This document shows positions 18,490-29,484 of a stretch of 64,000 nucleotides of DNA, in pieces; position 1 is the stretch's first letter; each line of letters begins with the position of its first letter. Source of the stretch: Blastobasis lacticolella (lineage: Eukaryota; Arthropoda; Insecta; Lepidoptera; Blastobasidae); assembly GCA_905147135.1 (NCBI GenBank), contig LR990060.1:4170001-4234000 (forward strand), in the 5' to 3' direction. Both the position numbers and the translations under genes were made by a program. The notes under the pieces were generated by a model that did not search any database, was not told where the DNA came from, and saw only the letters and a program-made list of their open reading frames with translations.

Positions 18490-19836
18490 AATTTCGCTTT
18501 TTTTTTTTATGTTACTTAGCAGACAAACAGGCAAGCGGGCCACCTGATGGAAAGTGGTCACCGCCGCCTATGGACATCAGCAACACCAGGGGAGTCACCA
18601 ATGCGTTGCCCGCCTCTAAAGAGACCTCTAATATACCTCTTGAACGATCCCATGTCATAGTCCAAAGGAAACACTGTGGCTGGGAGCTCATTCCACATCC
18701 GAATCGTACGAGCGAGAAACGTTCTTTCGAACCTTCGCGTGGTGACCAACAGAGGGTCTACGTAGTGGGGATGAGTACCCAGCCCACGGCGGGTGGTGCG
18801 ATGGCGGAATTGTGCTGTGGGCACCAGATCGAAAAGTTCCTCGGAACACTCCCCATTGTACAGCCGATAGAACACACACAGGGAGCCAAAGTCCCTTCGG
18901 TTAGCCAGTGGTTCTAACTTGCTTGTTTGTATGGGATCGTCGACAATTCGTACGGCGCGTCTCTGTACGGAGTCCAAAGGATTAAGCAGGTCGGCAGTTT
19001 CGCCGGCCCAAAGATGGGAACAATACTCCATATGAGGCCGCACCTGTGCCTTGTACAGCAGCAGGCGCTGCCCTGGGGTGAAGTATCGCCTGGACCGGTT
19101 AAGCACGCCAAGCTTTTTCGAAGCCAGTTTGGCCTTACCTTCTAGGTGACTCCGGAAGCGCACGTTATCCGATATGTCGACACCAAGGATCCCGATACTT
19201 TTTGAGATGGAAAGGGGTGTCCCTTGGAACTTCGGCACATTGACAAAGGGATCCTTTTTGGCGGAAAATGCGCAGACCTGTGTCTTTGAAGGGTTGAATT
19301 CCACTAGGTTCAGTCTGCCCCAGTGAGCAACTTGCTCCAAGGAGTGTTCAATCTCTGACACAAGTCTTATTCGGCTTTCCGACACCACGGAACGAGGGAT
19401 ATTCGTACGGCCAGTATAACAAGCATCTCCAGTACTGTCATCTGCATAGCAATGAATACTGGGAATATTCAGCATATCATTGATATGCAGAAGAAACAGC
19501 GTGGGAGATAGCACTGAACCTTGGGGTACTCCAGAATTAATGGTCTTGGTATCGGAGCAGCATCCGTCGACAACGACTTGGATGCTCCGTCCAGACAGAA
19601 AGCTGGATACCCAATTGCAGAGCCCCTCGGGGATACCGTACTTCGGGAGTTTTGTTAGCAGTGCCCAGACCCGATCAAATGCCTTGGCTATATCAAGACC
19701 GACAGCCAGAGCCTCCCCCTTGCTCTCGACAGCCTCAGCCCACCGGTGTGTTAGGTACACAAGAAGGTCACCAGCTGAGCGACCATGACGAAAGCCATAT
19801 TGACGGTCACTGATCAGCTGGCGATCCTCGAGTAAT
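18490..19836 (-). mobile_element. 5'-truncated Jockey-type LINE
   Basis: The element's 3' end is at the left (a T-run near 18502-18510, i.e. the A tail). It carries a 400-codon reverse transcriptase remnant and is cut at the 5' side at about 19836, next to a Helitron. Related shorter copies are at 44985, 49413 and 56022. The endonuclease and the first half of the polymerase are missing. Confidence 0.85.
18558..19760 (-). pseudogene. Non-LTR reverse transcriptase fragment (Jockey-like)
   Basis: The frame is open for 400 codons from an internal Met and stays open upstream to about 19833 (ISDRQYGFRHGRSAGDLL-like). Reverse transcriptase motifs in order: GLDIAKAFDRVW (catalytic Asp), SGVPQGSVLSPTLFLLHIND, HCYADDSTGD (the YADD site), and further on the LGVDIS and LLLYKAQVRPHMEYCSHLW motifs. 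The C-terminal part is complete to the stop. No frameshifts are seen, so the truncation is fairly recent, but without the N-terminus it cannot be functional. Confidence 0.85.
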
Positions 19837-19837
19837 A

Positions 19838-20051
19838 TCTTTATATATATAATTCTTCTGTGAGTGTGTATGTCACTGAACTTCTCTCAAACGACTGGAC
19901 CGATTTTGATGAAATTTTTTGTGTGTGTTCAAGGGGATCTGGGAATGGTTTAGATTCACAATTTTGTCAGAATATTTTAGCTTATTAAAAAAAGTTTGAA
20001 ATTTTCAAATTAAAGACGTGTAGACAGGACAACGTCTGTCGGGTCCGCTAG
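19838..20051 (+). mobile_element. Second non-autonomous Helitron
   Basis: Starts TCTTTATATATATAATTC after an A and ends GTCCGCTAG before a T. A terminal hairpin is formed by GACAG and CTGTC around GACAACGT, about ten bases before CTAG. The ACTTCTCTCAAACGACTGGA motif is a sequence I associate with lepidopteran repeats. It sits exactly at the truncated edge of the Jockey-type LINE. Confidence 0.7.
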
Positions 20052-20807
20052 TTCAGTATAAAATAGACGAACAATTGCCCAAAGCTTACTTCATGGCCAT
20101 GGATCGTAGTTCTTCTTCTTCGTGTACAATTGACTTACCGCCGTACAGAATCAAATTCGACTTTTTTCTAACAGATTTATCGCTAGCGGCTGAACCGGGA
20201 TTTGTCGCTAGAATAGTCCCCGCGGGCTTAAGTAACCCACTCTTACGTATTTGTGTCTTTGACATTTGTCAAAACGCACTTGCCAGGTGAAATTATTAAA
20301 TATTTACGGTAGAATTTTTTTGGAGTTTTTTAAATATTTATGGTAGAATTTTTTTGTAATTTATATATTTATATTTTAGTGCGTGCCTCAACCTGAGGCT
20401 GCCTCTAATTCGTACGCAATTCCGATAAGCAGCAACCAAAAACAGCAATGGAGTATCTTTTTTATGTAAAGTATAATAAACATCATGTATTATTTGTAAA
20501 ACTTATGTTTTTAGCATTTGCAATAAATATTTCAGTGTTTATTGCAAAAAAAAAACGGCCATAATTAGTTGGTATCTTCAATCAAATTCAATGCACTCCA
20601 TCTGATTGTTTTTGATTTGGCCGTCTTACATGCATGCGCACGATGTAACTTTGCACTGGCGGTATAACACCGTGGATTTAGTTCTGACTATTAAATGTGG
20701 GTAGAACAGAAAAAAATACTTATTACTGTAATATGTATAGTACAGCATAAACCGGAACGGACTAATATTTGGAACAAGCGCCATAGTTACTTTTGTTCAG
20801 CTTGAAA

Positions 20808-22183
20808 ATAGCTATCCAACGACGTATTACACATCTCTTGGGACCCATCTCGGGGTGTATAGTGGTGTAATATATGGATATGTTATGAACTATCTGTATG
20901 GCTCCATTTTTATGTATGCATTCTGCATTTATTATTTTATAGGCTCCACTTATTGTATATGCACAAGATTAGCTCATGTGGGTTGGTTGTGTAAGTAAAA
21001 GACATGTACAGAGGTGTATCTGCGTGGTGCTGTGTGGCGGTTGCTCGTTGGGCCCACCCAATGAGCAGCCGTCGCACGGTATTCATGCTTGTGTGTTGCA
21101 CCGTTGTATACCTTGGGACCCGTCCCGGGGTGTATAGTGGTGTAATATATGGGTATGTTATGAACTATCTGTATGGCTCCATTTGTTATGTATGCATTCT
21201 GCATTTATTATTTTATAGGCTCCACTTATTGTATATGCACAAGATTAGCTCATGTGGGTTGGTTGTGTAAGTAAAAGACATGTACAGAGGTGTATCTGCG
21301 TGGTGCTGTGTGGCGGTTGCTCGTTGGGCCCACCCAATGAGCAGCCGTCGCACGGTATTCATGCTTGTGTGTTGCACCGTTGTATACCTTGGGACCCGTC
21401 CCGGGGTGTATAGTGGTGTAATATATGGGTATGTTATGAACTATCTGTATGGCTCCATTTGTTATGTATGCATTCTGCATTTATTATTTTATAGGCTCCA
21501 CTTATTGTATATGCACAAGATTAGCTCATGTGGGTTGGTTGTGTAAGTAAAAGACATGTACAGAGGTGTATCTGCGTGGTGCTGTGTGGCGGTTGCTCGT
21601 TGGGCCCACCCAATGAGCAGCCGTTGCACGGTATTCATGCTTGTGTGTTGCACCGTTGTATACCTTGGGACCCGTCCCGGGGTGTATAGTGGTGTAATAT
21701 ATGGGTATGTAATGATCTATCTGTATGGCTCTATTTATTATTATATATGCTCAAGACTAGCTCATATGGGTTGCTTGTGTGAGTTAAAGACATTCACAGA
21801 TTTGTACCTATGCAGTGCTGTGTGCCGGTTGCTCGTTGGGTCCACCCAATGAGCAACCGTCGCACGGTATTCATGATCATGTGTTGCACCGTTGTATACC
21901 TTGGGACCCGTCCCGGGGTGTATAGTGGTGTAGTATATGAGTATGTAATGAACTATCTGTATGGCTCCACTTATTGTGTATGCACAGGATTACAAGTTGG
22001 TTGTGTAAGTAAAACTAAGTGATGAATTTGTTAACCAGTTGTAAGCGTTATCCGGATGGTATTACGAGAGAAACACCATTGCCAACAAACTGTTATGCAG
22101 TTTGGCAGGGTAACTATAAGTAAGACAGAATGTACGAAATATTGTAAGGATTAATAAATAAATAAATAAATAAACATAGCTAT
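20808..22183 (+). mobile_element. Insertion with 276-bp tandem array and (AATA)n tail
   Basis: ATAGCTAT occurs at 20808-20815 and again at 22176-22183, directly after an (AATA)n tail, so this looks like one retroposed unit with an 8-bp target duplication. The inside is a tandem array: units start at about 21000 and 21276 (exactly 276 bp, almost identical), then about 21552, which shifts into a diverged unit at about 21780. A partial unit lies at 20821-20999. Every unit carries a hairpin (see separate entry) and the motif CTTGGGACCCGTCCCGGGGT. Short open frames on both strands repeat with the array and look like by-products. I do not recognise the family. Confidence 0.7.
21042..21067. repeat. 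Hairpin motif repeated in every array unit
   Basis: TGCTCGTTGGG and CCCAATGAGCA form 11-bp arms with one G:T pair around a CCCA loop. The motif recurs at +276 and +552. In the diverged fourth unit (about 21827-21857) the arms are longer (GTTGCTCGTTGGG with CCCAATGAGCAAC). The single mismatch would be a G-U pair in RNA. Confidence 0.65.
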
Positions 22184-23755
22184 TGGAATGGTTACCACTG
22201 TCCATACAAATTCTTGTACGCGTTAACAATGTTATATCTGGCGGCTAGACAAGATTGTTGACAAACCTATTCGATCCGGTGGCCAAAACCGGAACTAAGT
22301 GTTGCCGTTTTGAAATGTTATGTCAATGCCAACAACAGCGATGCTGTTACCCGGTCAGACATTTTTGTGGCACTGTAGACGGCGCTGTTTTATTGACTAC
22401 GGTAACCGTCAGAGTTATTTGTTCGTTCAACCGCATCAAGATGTATAGCTCTATGGGTGCTAGTGTCAGCAAGAGCAGTATAGTAGGACCACGCTAAGAC
22501 AGAATCGCTTTAAAAAAAAAAATTTCTGTATGGCAACTAATGCTATGTCTTTTATCCGTCATAGAACGTCATTCATAAAAGTCATAACAAATAATTTGAC
22601 AGACTTGAAAAATATTGTTGAGGCGATTGGCACATTGGAGCGCAGCGTTCATTCTGGCGAAATTTGGAAATATGTATAATTTTTATATTGTTTTATATAC
22701 AATAAAAAATTTAGGAATTCTCCAAATTGTTATAACCTTTTCATAAATTTATATTATTTAGGCGAAAATAATTTGAGAACTGAGTAACGGAATACCTATT
22801 TGACAATCCTGGAGACCTCACTTCACAGCAGCGGCCTATTTGACGCCTTTTTATGTGGAAAGTACAGCGCCAAAAACTTATCTGACCCGCAGCCCGTGTC
22901 AAATGTTGCAAAGAAAAAAAACTACGGATCCGCACGAACGCGCGTGGATGTGTTGTCAGTGTGTTCGTCTATGAGTAATTTCCATAGAAACCGATGACAG
23001 CTCAAATAACTTTATGTCACGCACTAACGCACCTCACGCACAACTGTACGGTGCTGCGTTCCAGTGTGCGGATCGCCTAAATAATAATGGACAATGACTG
23101 ACAAGGACAGATTATCCAATAGATATTGCCATATCCACATTTTATATTTTCTACCACTGTCAGTTGATTCGGACTAATCGTGGTCCTATTATAGTAGGTA
23201 AATGTACTTGGAACCCACAATCATCCGCGAAACCGTCGGGTTTAGATTATGTTTATTTATGTACCTTGGCCCAAAGCCTGAGATAGCCTAAACAATTCAC
23301 CATTACAATTTTTTCGTCGCTAATTTTAATCTCGAATACCCCAAATGGCGATAAATAGCGTACATTGGCAACACTTTGTTGGCGCGACGCCGGCAGTACC
23401 GGACTAAGTCCATCAGAGGCCCGGGGCGGACAACCTTTATAAGGCCCCCAGTTTAAGAAGTTTGATGTAATTTTACAAGCTTTTTATTCAGTTCACATTT
23501 GTATGTTTAAGTGTTTTTTATTTATTTAGTTAAAATTACTTCTTTGGCGGAGGGGGTCCTCGACCCTGATCTTAATTCTGTTTGAATAGTGATACGGCGA
23601 TAGCTACGCCCCTGTCACAACTCCGAACCACCTCTTCGATATGTTCTAAGCATATTTTAAAGCCTTGTATAGGATTTTATCAAGGCAACTTGGAGACGTT
23701 TGGAGGCCCCCCTGGACCAGAGGCCCGGGGCAGGCCGCCTTTCCCGCTTTGTTCG
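22184..23755. other. No convincing gene; old repeats
   Basis: 22290-22400 (AACTAAGTGTTGCCGTTTTG, AACAACAGCGATGCTG) is a distant relative of the repeat pair at 27505-27600 and 48640-48712. 23400-23440 and 23700-23745 share AGAGGCCCGGGGC. The open frames here are short and show no domains. Confidence 0.4.
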
Positions 23756-23968
23756 TTAGTCCACCCCTGGCGGCGCGGTGCCGGCGTGGCGTGAGCTCGG
23801 CGCGAGCGCGGTGCGATATTTGCTAGGCAACGACAGCGCGGCGCGATAGTTGCTAGGCAACGACAGCGCGGCGCGAGCGCGGTGCGATCGTTGCCTAGGC
23901 AACGCGCCAGCATCGCGCCGCGCCCGAGCCGCGCTCGCGCCAAGCTTTGTGTGTGGCAAGGCCTTTAC
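23756..23968. mobile_element. GC-rich palindromic element with X-box (copy 2)
   Basis: CpG-dense. A 30-bp tandem doublet (GCTAGGCAACGACAGCGCGG at about 23822 and 23852) is followed by the perfect palindrome GTTGCCTAGGCAAC at 23890-23903. It ends CGCTCGCGCCAAGCTTTGTG and TGTGGCAAGGCCT, the inverse of the copy-1 start. Each doublet unit carries a half X-box (AGGCAAC), giving three site-like motifs in 90 bases. Confidence 0.65.
23890..23903. promoter_or_regulatory. Perfect X-box palindrome (copy 2)
   Basis: GTTGCCTAGGCAAC, identical to 16919-16932, in the same local context (CGGTGCGAT before, GCGCCAGCATCGCGCCG after). Confidence 0.5.
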
Positions 23969-23989
23969 TTCCAGCAAAGTTGAGAAAAT

Positions 23990-24477
23990 AATAGGTACGA
24001 TATTTTAACATAAAAATACGAGTTTAAAACATGAGTGTCTGTTTATGATACGAGGCGTATGACAGTTGCATAAACTACTATTTCTACAATATTCCGTTCA
24101 CTTACGAGTCACGCCGTACCAACAAACACCACAAGTGTAGCCAAATTGCTTCGCTTTGTACTTGTCGCATTCGGGTATGTTTTGGTTGTAACATAAGCTG
24201 GATAACGCATACACAAAAAAAGCAATTGCGGGCGACAACGATAATTATGGTCATTATGGGTCGTGAGAGGGGCGCCAGTTATCTTTACTTTGTTAATTTC
24301 CCTATTGGCGACCTGTTAGTTCCTTTTTACGCCACATTCAGTGCTGTGTGCTGTACTGTATTCAATGTACATGAGTTGGCATTACAGGTAGATATAACAA
24401 CCGTGATTCTTACTACATACGTACATATAAAAAGTACTTTGAAAACAACAAATAATAACATCTATTAATAAGTAGAC
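23990..24477. other. Gene-free stretch
   Basis: No domain-bearing frame. An 80-codon frame at 24226-24468 has no recognisable motif and its codon pattern does not look constrained; I do not call it. Confidence 0.4.
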
Positions 24478-24689
24478 TAATTACGTAACGCTGTTGCTAA
24501 CAATTCTTTGTTTTAAATTATTGAAATTGTTACTTTTGCGGTTACGTTTGATCTATATAATAGTTTCAGTTTATTGCAATGGAACTTTGTTAGCAACTAA
24601 ACCCATGGAATCGACTATATGTAATCGCAAAAGTAAAAATTTCAATAATTGAAATCGGAAATTGTTAGCAACAGCATAACACGTAATTA
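24478..24689. mobile_element. MITE-2 copy A
   Basis: Inverted ends: TAATTACGTAACGCTGTTGC and TAACAATT at the left, AATTGTTAGCAACAGC and ACGTAATTA at the right. Inner arms (ATTGAAATTGTTACTTTTGC against CGCAAAAGTAAAAATTTCAA) extend the fold to about 60 bp. The spacer TTTATTGCAATGGAACTTTG is shared with copy B at 33025-33482. Confidence 0.8.
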
Positions 24690-25320
24690 ACCTTCTGGAC
24701 GCCTTGACTTCCGCCTTTTGTCACTACTCGTACTGCTATAAACCGAACCCGTATCATAGCTTATGAGTACATATGGCCACCTGCACGCCTCGGAATTAAA
24801 ACCGGCGCAAGGGATGATGCTAAATTTCACCCGCTACATTAATGGGGGTCGTATATCACCCCGCACAAAACACGGTGTTAGCAACTGACCCATGAAATCG
24901 ATGGTATGTAATCGAAAATATGATAATTTCAATAATTGAAATCGTAAATTGTTAGCAACAGAGTATCGACTATATGTAATAGCAATGTATATGTAATATA
25001 TGTTATGTGTATAGCTGTTGGTCTTCCAAATAAAATAAAATAAAATAAAAAATAAATAAAATAGCAAAAGGAATACTTTCAATAATTGAAATCAGAAATT
25101 ATTAGCAACATAGTTACGTGCCTTCTGGACGCCCTGACATGCGCCTTTTGTATTTCCTTGTACTGCTACAAACCAAACCCTTATCATAGCGTAAGAGTAC
25201 ATATGGCCACCTGCACGCTTCGGAATTAAAACCGGCGTAAGGGATGACGCTAAATTTCACCCGCTACATTAGCTCCGGGGGTCGTATATCACCCCGCACA
25301 AAACACGGTGCCGACGCCCG
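24690..25320 (+). repeat. Tandem segmental duplication with one edge in MITE-2
   Basis: 24691-24885 and 25128-25315 are close copies: CCTTCTGGACGCC, GAGTACATATGGCCACCTGC, TTCACCCGCTACATTA and GGGTCGTATATCACCCCGCA recur about 437 bases apart. Between them lie one or two partial, diverged MITE-2 copies (TTAGCAACTGACCCATG, ATTTCAATAATTGAAATC repeated). The first copy joins the MITE at ACACGGTG/TTAGCAAC, whereas the second continues into unique sequence. The duplicated unit was therefore MITE plus flank. Confidence 0.75.
25027..25064 (+). repeat. (AAAAT)n microsatellite
   Basis: A run of AAATA/AAAAT units about 38 bases long inside the MITE-2 relics. Confidence 0.8.
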
Positions 25321-25449
25321 CTGGCTACGGTGGTGGGAATGCGGAGATGTAGTATTGCACTCTCAATGAAAGAGCCACCGAATACGAAATTTTTAAGAAA
25401 TTACTTTTAATCAGAAATCGACCTAAAAAATAAAATACTACAATCTATA

Positions 25450-25660
25450 TCAGGTTGCAGGACTGTGTCAAGCCTAAGAAGTCCGCCTGGATGAGTACCA
25501 CAGCTTTATCTATTTCTGCCGCCAAGCTACAATTCTTGCGTTGTTGTGTTCCGGTTTTAAGGATAAGGTAGTCAGCGAAATTACGGGCATGACGCATTTC
25601 ATCTTAGTCCGACTTAAATGTATGATTTGTAGATATTATGAGCGACAGTTACCACTTACC
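25450..25660 (+). mobile_element. R5 repeat fragment
   Basis: Shows GGACTGTGTCAAGCCTAAGA, TATTTCTGCCGCCAAGCTAC, GTTGTTGTGTTCCGGTTTTA and CAGCGAAATTACGGGCATGA, as in 10690-10900 and 61266-61450. The 3' part is lost apart from AGTTACCACTTACCATCAGG at about 25650. Confidence 0.65.
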
Positions 25661-25749
25661 ATCAGGGCTGTCGAATATCGTAAAATGACTTATTTTTTAA
25701 ATTTCACATCGCAAAACGTCACATTAGCCAAATGCCATTTTATGTAATG

Positions 25750-27500
25750 TCAAATCTTCAAAATGCGATAAGCGATAATATGATTAGCTTTGCTTAGTTT
25801 AGAGCTAGATTACGATATGTTTATTTGTTTATTTATTTATTTATTTATACTTCATGCACAAACAAGAATTAACCCGCAGTGACCTACTCATTAGTATGGA
25901 AAGTCCTACTTATCCGCTATTATGGACCGGTTCCAGTACAAACATCGATTTCGAGCACCGGCTCAGGCAAAATATAAAGTATGTTTTGCCACAATGCGGA
26001 TTGCACGCGGCATTTTGTTAATATGACTAATTGAGATGTGTCATTTTTCCAAACTGACTTTTTGATAAAATATACAATATCTGTCCGTTTCCCCCCACAC
26101 AGTGGCAGCGTAAGCGACTGGCAACGTCTTTTATCGCGATTTTCCGGAACAGCGGCGCCCGCGACGTTTATGACTAATCTGTCGCGGTTATGGCGGACAG
26201 CGCGTTCGAATTTAAACTTCGGAAAAGGGAAATAGGTTTTTTACCATCGACACTAAAATAGGGGTAAGGGGTAACTTATGAAGACCAAGTTTAGTGACGT
26301 CTTCAGAAATGAGAACTCGGTGGAGGGATTGGTAATTCAGGGGCAGGGGCCATGTTTTTAAAACCGCTTGCATCCATGCGAGCGCTCGCGTGCGCTAGCT
26401 ATCTCTTTCACACTCGTGGTAAGTTTCTATAGATAGAAAAGACAAGCATTAGAATGCCAGCTGTTTCACAAATAGGGCCTCGGGTCGAAGGCAAGAAAAC
26501 ACGCGGCCGATCGCCAACTCGATAGATAGATCTGACAAAGAAAGCTACAAAATCCACCATGACCCAATGTTCTCGCAACGTCTCTAACCAGCAGAAGTGG
26601 AAGCAAATCGCTGAGAGAACAATCCTTGGGAAAGTCTGCGACCTAATGAACATCTCTCTGTGTATCAGACTTAGAAGAGAAGAAAGATATATGGGGTTTT
26701 AAAGGCTTTCAAAAAAAACTTGGTATCCTCTGGAAGGTCAAACGATACTTCTCTACGAAACAATTGTAATGAAATGAAATGAAAATGGAATAAACATGGA
26801 ATGACAATGTAATGAAAATACAAGCACAAGTCCAATCCTACATGGAGTAGGAACTGCTGTCATATTTGGGATATATCGGCCAAATACCAACTCGCTGCTT
26901 TGAATTCGATGGAAAATCGTGCAAAGAGCAATGAAACTGGAAAATATTGAACCAAAATACTACAAAATACTGCCAAAAATAATATCTACCAATAAACTAT
27001 TTACTACCCACCATATACTATACTAATAAAGAAATAAAAAAATAGACGCATAAAATATTGTAGGCACCTTTACTGACATCGTAATAATAAGGGTTTATAA
27101 ATAAAGTGTACCGCTGTCTTTCTGTCCGTCCGCCGCTGAAATTACTTGTCATTTGTTCGGAATGAAGTCGCTTAGGGGATAAACTCGTTGTGGTACCATT
27201 TGTTTTCACTGACAAGAAAGAAACTGGAATTTTTTTTAAATAATTAAATGTAAAGAGCGTTTCAATAGAAAAAGACAAAAGTAGAGTTTGACAACCTACA
27301 TAAATTTACTTATTTAGGTATTGTTATTTTATTTATCGATAGTACAGTACCTCTTAGGATGCGAAATGAGCTCTAAGTAAAAATATTCATTAATATAATA
27401 AAAAATTCGTTGTTTTAAAAATATGGACATGCCTTAAAACATTTTGTTGTATCACCTAGAGAATTTGGACTATAGGTATTTAATAAATTTCATAATTAAA
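25750..27500. other. No gene; one LINE relic
   Basis: About 26430-26650 reads, on the plus strand with stops, like the C-terminal part of a non-LTR polymerase (RMPAVSQIGPRV, KKTRGRSPTR, then KWKQIAERTI), so it is probably an eroded LINE end. 26765-26825 has an AATGAAATGAAA-type simple repeat. The rest is unassigned. Confidence 0.4.
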
Positions 27501-27504
27501 TTAT

Positions 27505-27600
27505 GTTGCCAGCGGCGCCTCAAACTGCAACTAAATGTCGCCATTTTGAAAGGTAATTGTGTTGTCAACAACAGCAGGTCTGCCAACAATTTTAAATTGT
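27505..27600 (-). repeat. Dispersed repeat, inverse of 48640-48712
   Basis: AACTAAATGTCGCCATTTTG, TGTTGTCAACAACAGC and AGCGGCGCC here match, in reverse complement, CAAAATGGCGACATTTAGTT, GCTGTTGTTGACA and GGCGGCGCT at 48640-48700. Confidence 0.6.
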
Positions 27601-28142
27601 CTTTTAAAAACCCATGACAAACGTGAAACAAGTATGCCGCCATATTGATCCAATTGAGTTTAAGCCAATCGTAGCAAGGCAGCTCTGGCTCTGGTTTGCT
27701 GCGAAAGTCCGTACTCATTTGGTTCAAGATGGCGGCGTACTATCGGAAATCGGCGGTACGACTGCTGATCCTATTTCATAAAGGTAATGTCCATCCTCGT
27801 CAACAAAGTCAGCTCTCGCTAAAAACGGCCCGCATTCATTGACTTTCTATCGAATCATCTTCGATATTCTATCGAGAACCAACGGTAAGGCCAAAGGACT
27901 GAAGTCTTTATCCGATTTGTGGGAATCTATCAGGTGTCCCCAAGAATTGTGAGGGACAATCACAGTCCTTAGATACTGCTTAGTAGGTAGGTAGACAGCA
28001 CGACGGCTAAAGTATTTTCGTCGTTACGAGAAAATATTGGATATTGTGCGTTTTTCCAAGCAAATTGCGGTTAAAGAATGAAGTGAAATTTAACATCAGA
28101 TCTCTGAAATTTCGACTTTAGATTTTGATAATAGAAAAGTTA

Positions 28143-28230
28143 ATCATACTTGCACTACACTAGATACTGCGAACACTAGGTGGTGATCATACTTGCACTA
28201 CACTAGATACTACGTACAGAAGGCGCTGGT
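28143..28230 (+). repeat. 43-bp tandem duplication
   Basis: ATCATACTTGCACTACACTA starts at 28143 and again at 28186. About 1.7 copies. No other structure seen. Confidence 0.8.
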
Positions 28231-28321
28231 CAATAATGCATATCGACAGATAGATATCTAGTTAAGTGTACTATTACATTGTTTCTCACTATGATTAGCA
28301 AAAATCACTAGGTAAATATTC

Positions 28322-28530
28322 CAGTGCGCCATGGGGTGGGTGTTTGAGGTACCGTGGCTTAGGCAGTGGAGACGCATTGCATTTTCGCGAATCCCGCGGT
28401 CTTTAAGGTTTTAGAGGTGAGCAACGCATGGGTATCGCTAATGTCTAAGGCAGTAGTGACCACTTTCAATAAGGTGACCCGCTTCTCTGTTTGCCTACCG
28501 TATGACATAAAACAATTGAGCTGATGGCGA
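28322..28530 (+). mobile_element. R6 repeat, degraded
   Basis: CCATGGGGTGGGTGTTTGAG, ACCGTGGCTTAGGCAGTGGA and CTAATGTCTAAGGCAGTAGT are a diverged form of the R6 copies at 39664-39958 and 61456-61803. The downstream sequence is unrelated apart from a weak TGTTTGCCTACCGTATGACA. Confidence 0.6.
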
Positions 28531-28816
28531 ACAAAACGGTATTTTACATGAAAATAAATTTTACAGCAACAGCAAAAAACTAAAGGGTTTCGTGGTGGTG
28601 GTTTGATTGAACCCACGAACTTTGAATGCAATTTTACCACAGTTTTAGGGCGTTCTGATTGGAAATGAGTTCTTCCTCTTATCGAGTCGATGTACTAATC
28701 TTAACACTTTATTCGCCAAGTACTCGGCGATGGAAATAAGTTGAGGTTCGTATTCAGCGGGGCTAAAGCCTCCGGATAAAAAAAATAAGTATTTTGACCA
28801 GAAGCGTAATTGAGAT

Positions 28817-28860
28817 GATTGAGGAGCCGGCGAACTGTTTTGTTCGCCGGCTCCTCAATC
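28817..28860. repeat. Perfect 19-bp inverted repeat, 6-base loop
   Basis: GATTGAGGAGCCGGCGAAC (28817-28835) pairs exactly with 28842-28860 around TGTTTT. It is GC-rich against an AT-rich background. A looser outer match (GAGATGATT/AATTATCATCTC) extends it. Confidence 0.85.
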
Positions 28861-28903
28861 ATAATTATCATCTCGTACGTATTTTCTCGAGTTATTTTTG
28901 TTC

Positions 28904-29165
28904 AAAGACATCATCATATCAGCCACAAGACGCCCACTGCTGGGCATAGGCCTCCCCCAGAGATCTCCACAAAGGCCTGCCCTGTGCCTTCCGCATCCAG
29001 CTGGTACCTGCGTTCTTTACCAGGTCGTCGGTCCACCTTGCGGGAGGCCTACCCACGCTGCGTCTTCCGGTACGTGGTCGCCACTCGAGAACTTTACTGC
29101 CCCAGAGGTATGTGCCCTGCCCACTGCCACTTCAGTGTGGCAATCTTTAGAGCTATATCGTTCAA
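28904..29165 (-). mobile_element. R4 LINE 3' fragment, reverse
   Basis: Starts with the tail complement GACATCATCATATCAGCC. It runs through CCACTGCTGGGCATAGGCCT, CATCCAGCTGGTACCTGCG, GGCCTACCCACGCTGCGTCT and TGGTCGCCACTCGAGAACTT to CACTGCCACTTCAGTGTGGC. This is the longest R4 copy in the window. Confidence 0.75.
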
Positions 29166-29169
29166 AGAC

Positions 29170-29484
29170 ATCTCAACCATGTGTGTGCATACCCAGTGCA
29201 ACTCAAACACACTACAACGCCAACGTAGTCGAAGACAATAAATTAGAGCCATAAATCGGTGCGAACCGCGCCGCGAGCTAGTCTCGCAGTGTGCATTGTG
29301 GGCCGTTTCAGTTTTCAGTTTAATGAGCCGCTCGCTCCCTCGGCGCGTAATTAATTGTACGCAACTACCGCTTCCTGTAGCGCGGGGGACGGGCAGTGGT
29401 CTGACTTGGTTGGATATATTTTTTTTCATACTATTAACAAAAAAAAAAAAAAATTTTTTTATTTGTTATACATCGGTGCGATGA
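29170..29484. other. Gene-free stretch
   Basis: No supported frame. GC is raised at about 29260-29400 (AACCGCGCCGCGAGCTAG), followed by an A/T homopolymer run at 29438-29460. Confidence 0.4.

Noticed and set aside
18462..18917. Plus-strand 151-codon frame and a similar one at 44934-45530
   Set aside because: Both lie antisense over the same LINE 3' region; conserved only because the LINE is repeated.
20974..22022. Repeated 70-88 codon frames on both strands of the 276-bp array
   Set aside because: Identical because the DNA repeats; the frames overlap on opposite strands and show no domain.
20808..22183. Hammerhead ribozyme in the 276-bp unit
   Set aside because: I looked for the conserved CTGATGA and GAAA cores in suitable spacing and did not see them.
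28817..28860. Rho-independent terminator
   Set aside because: The shape is similar, but the genome is eukaryotic, there is no T-run after the stem and no gene ends here.
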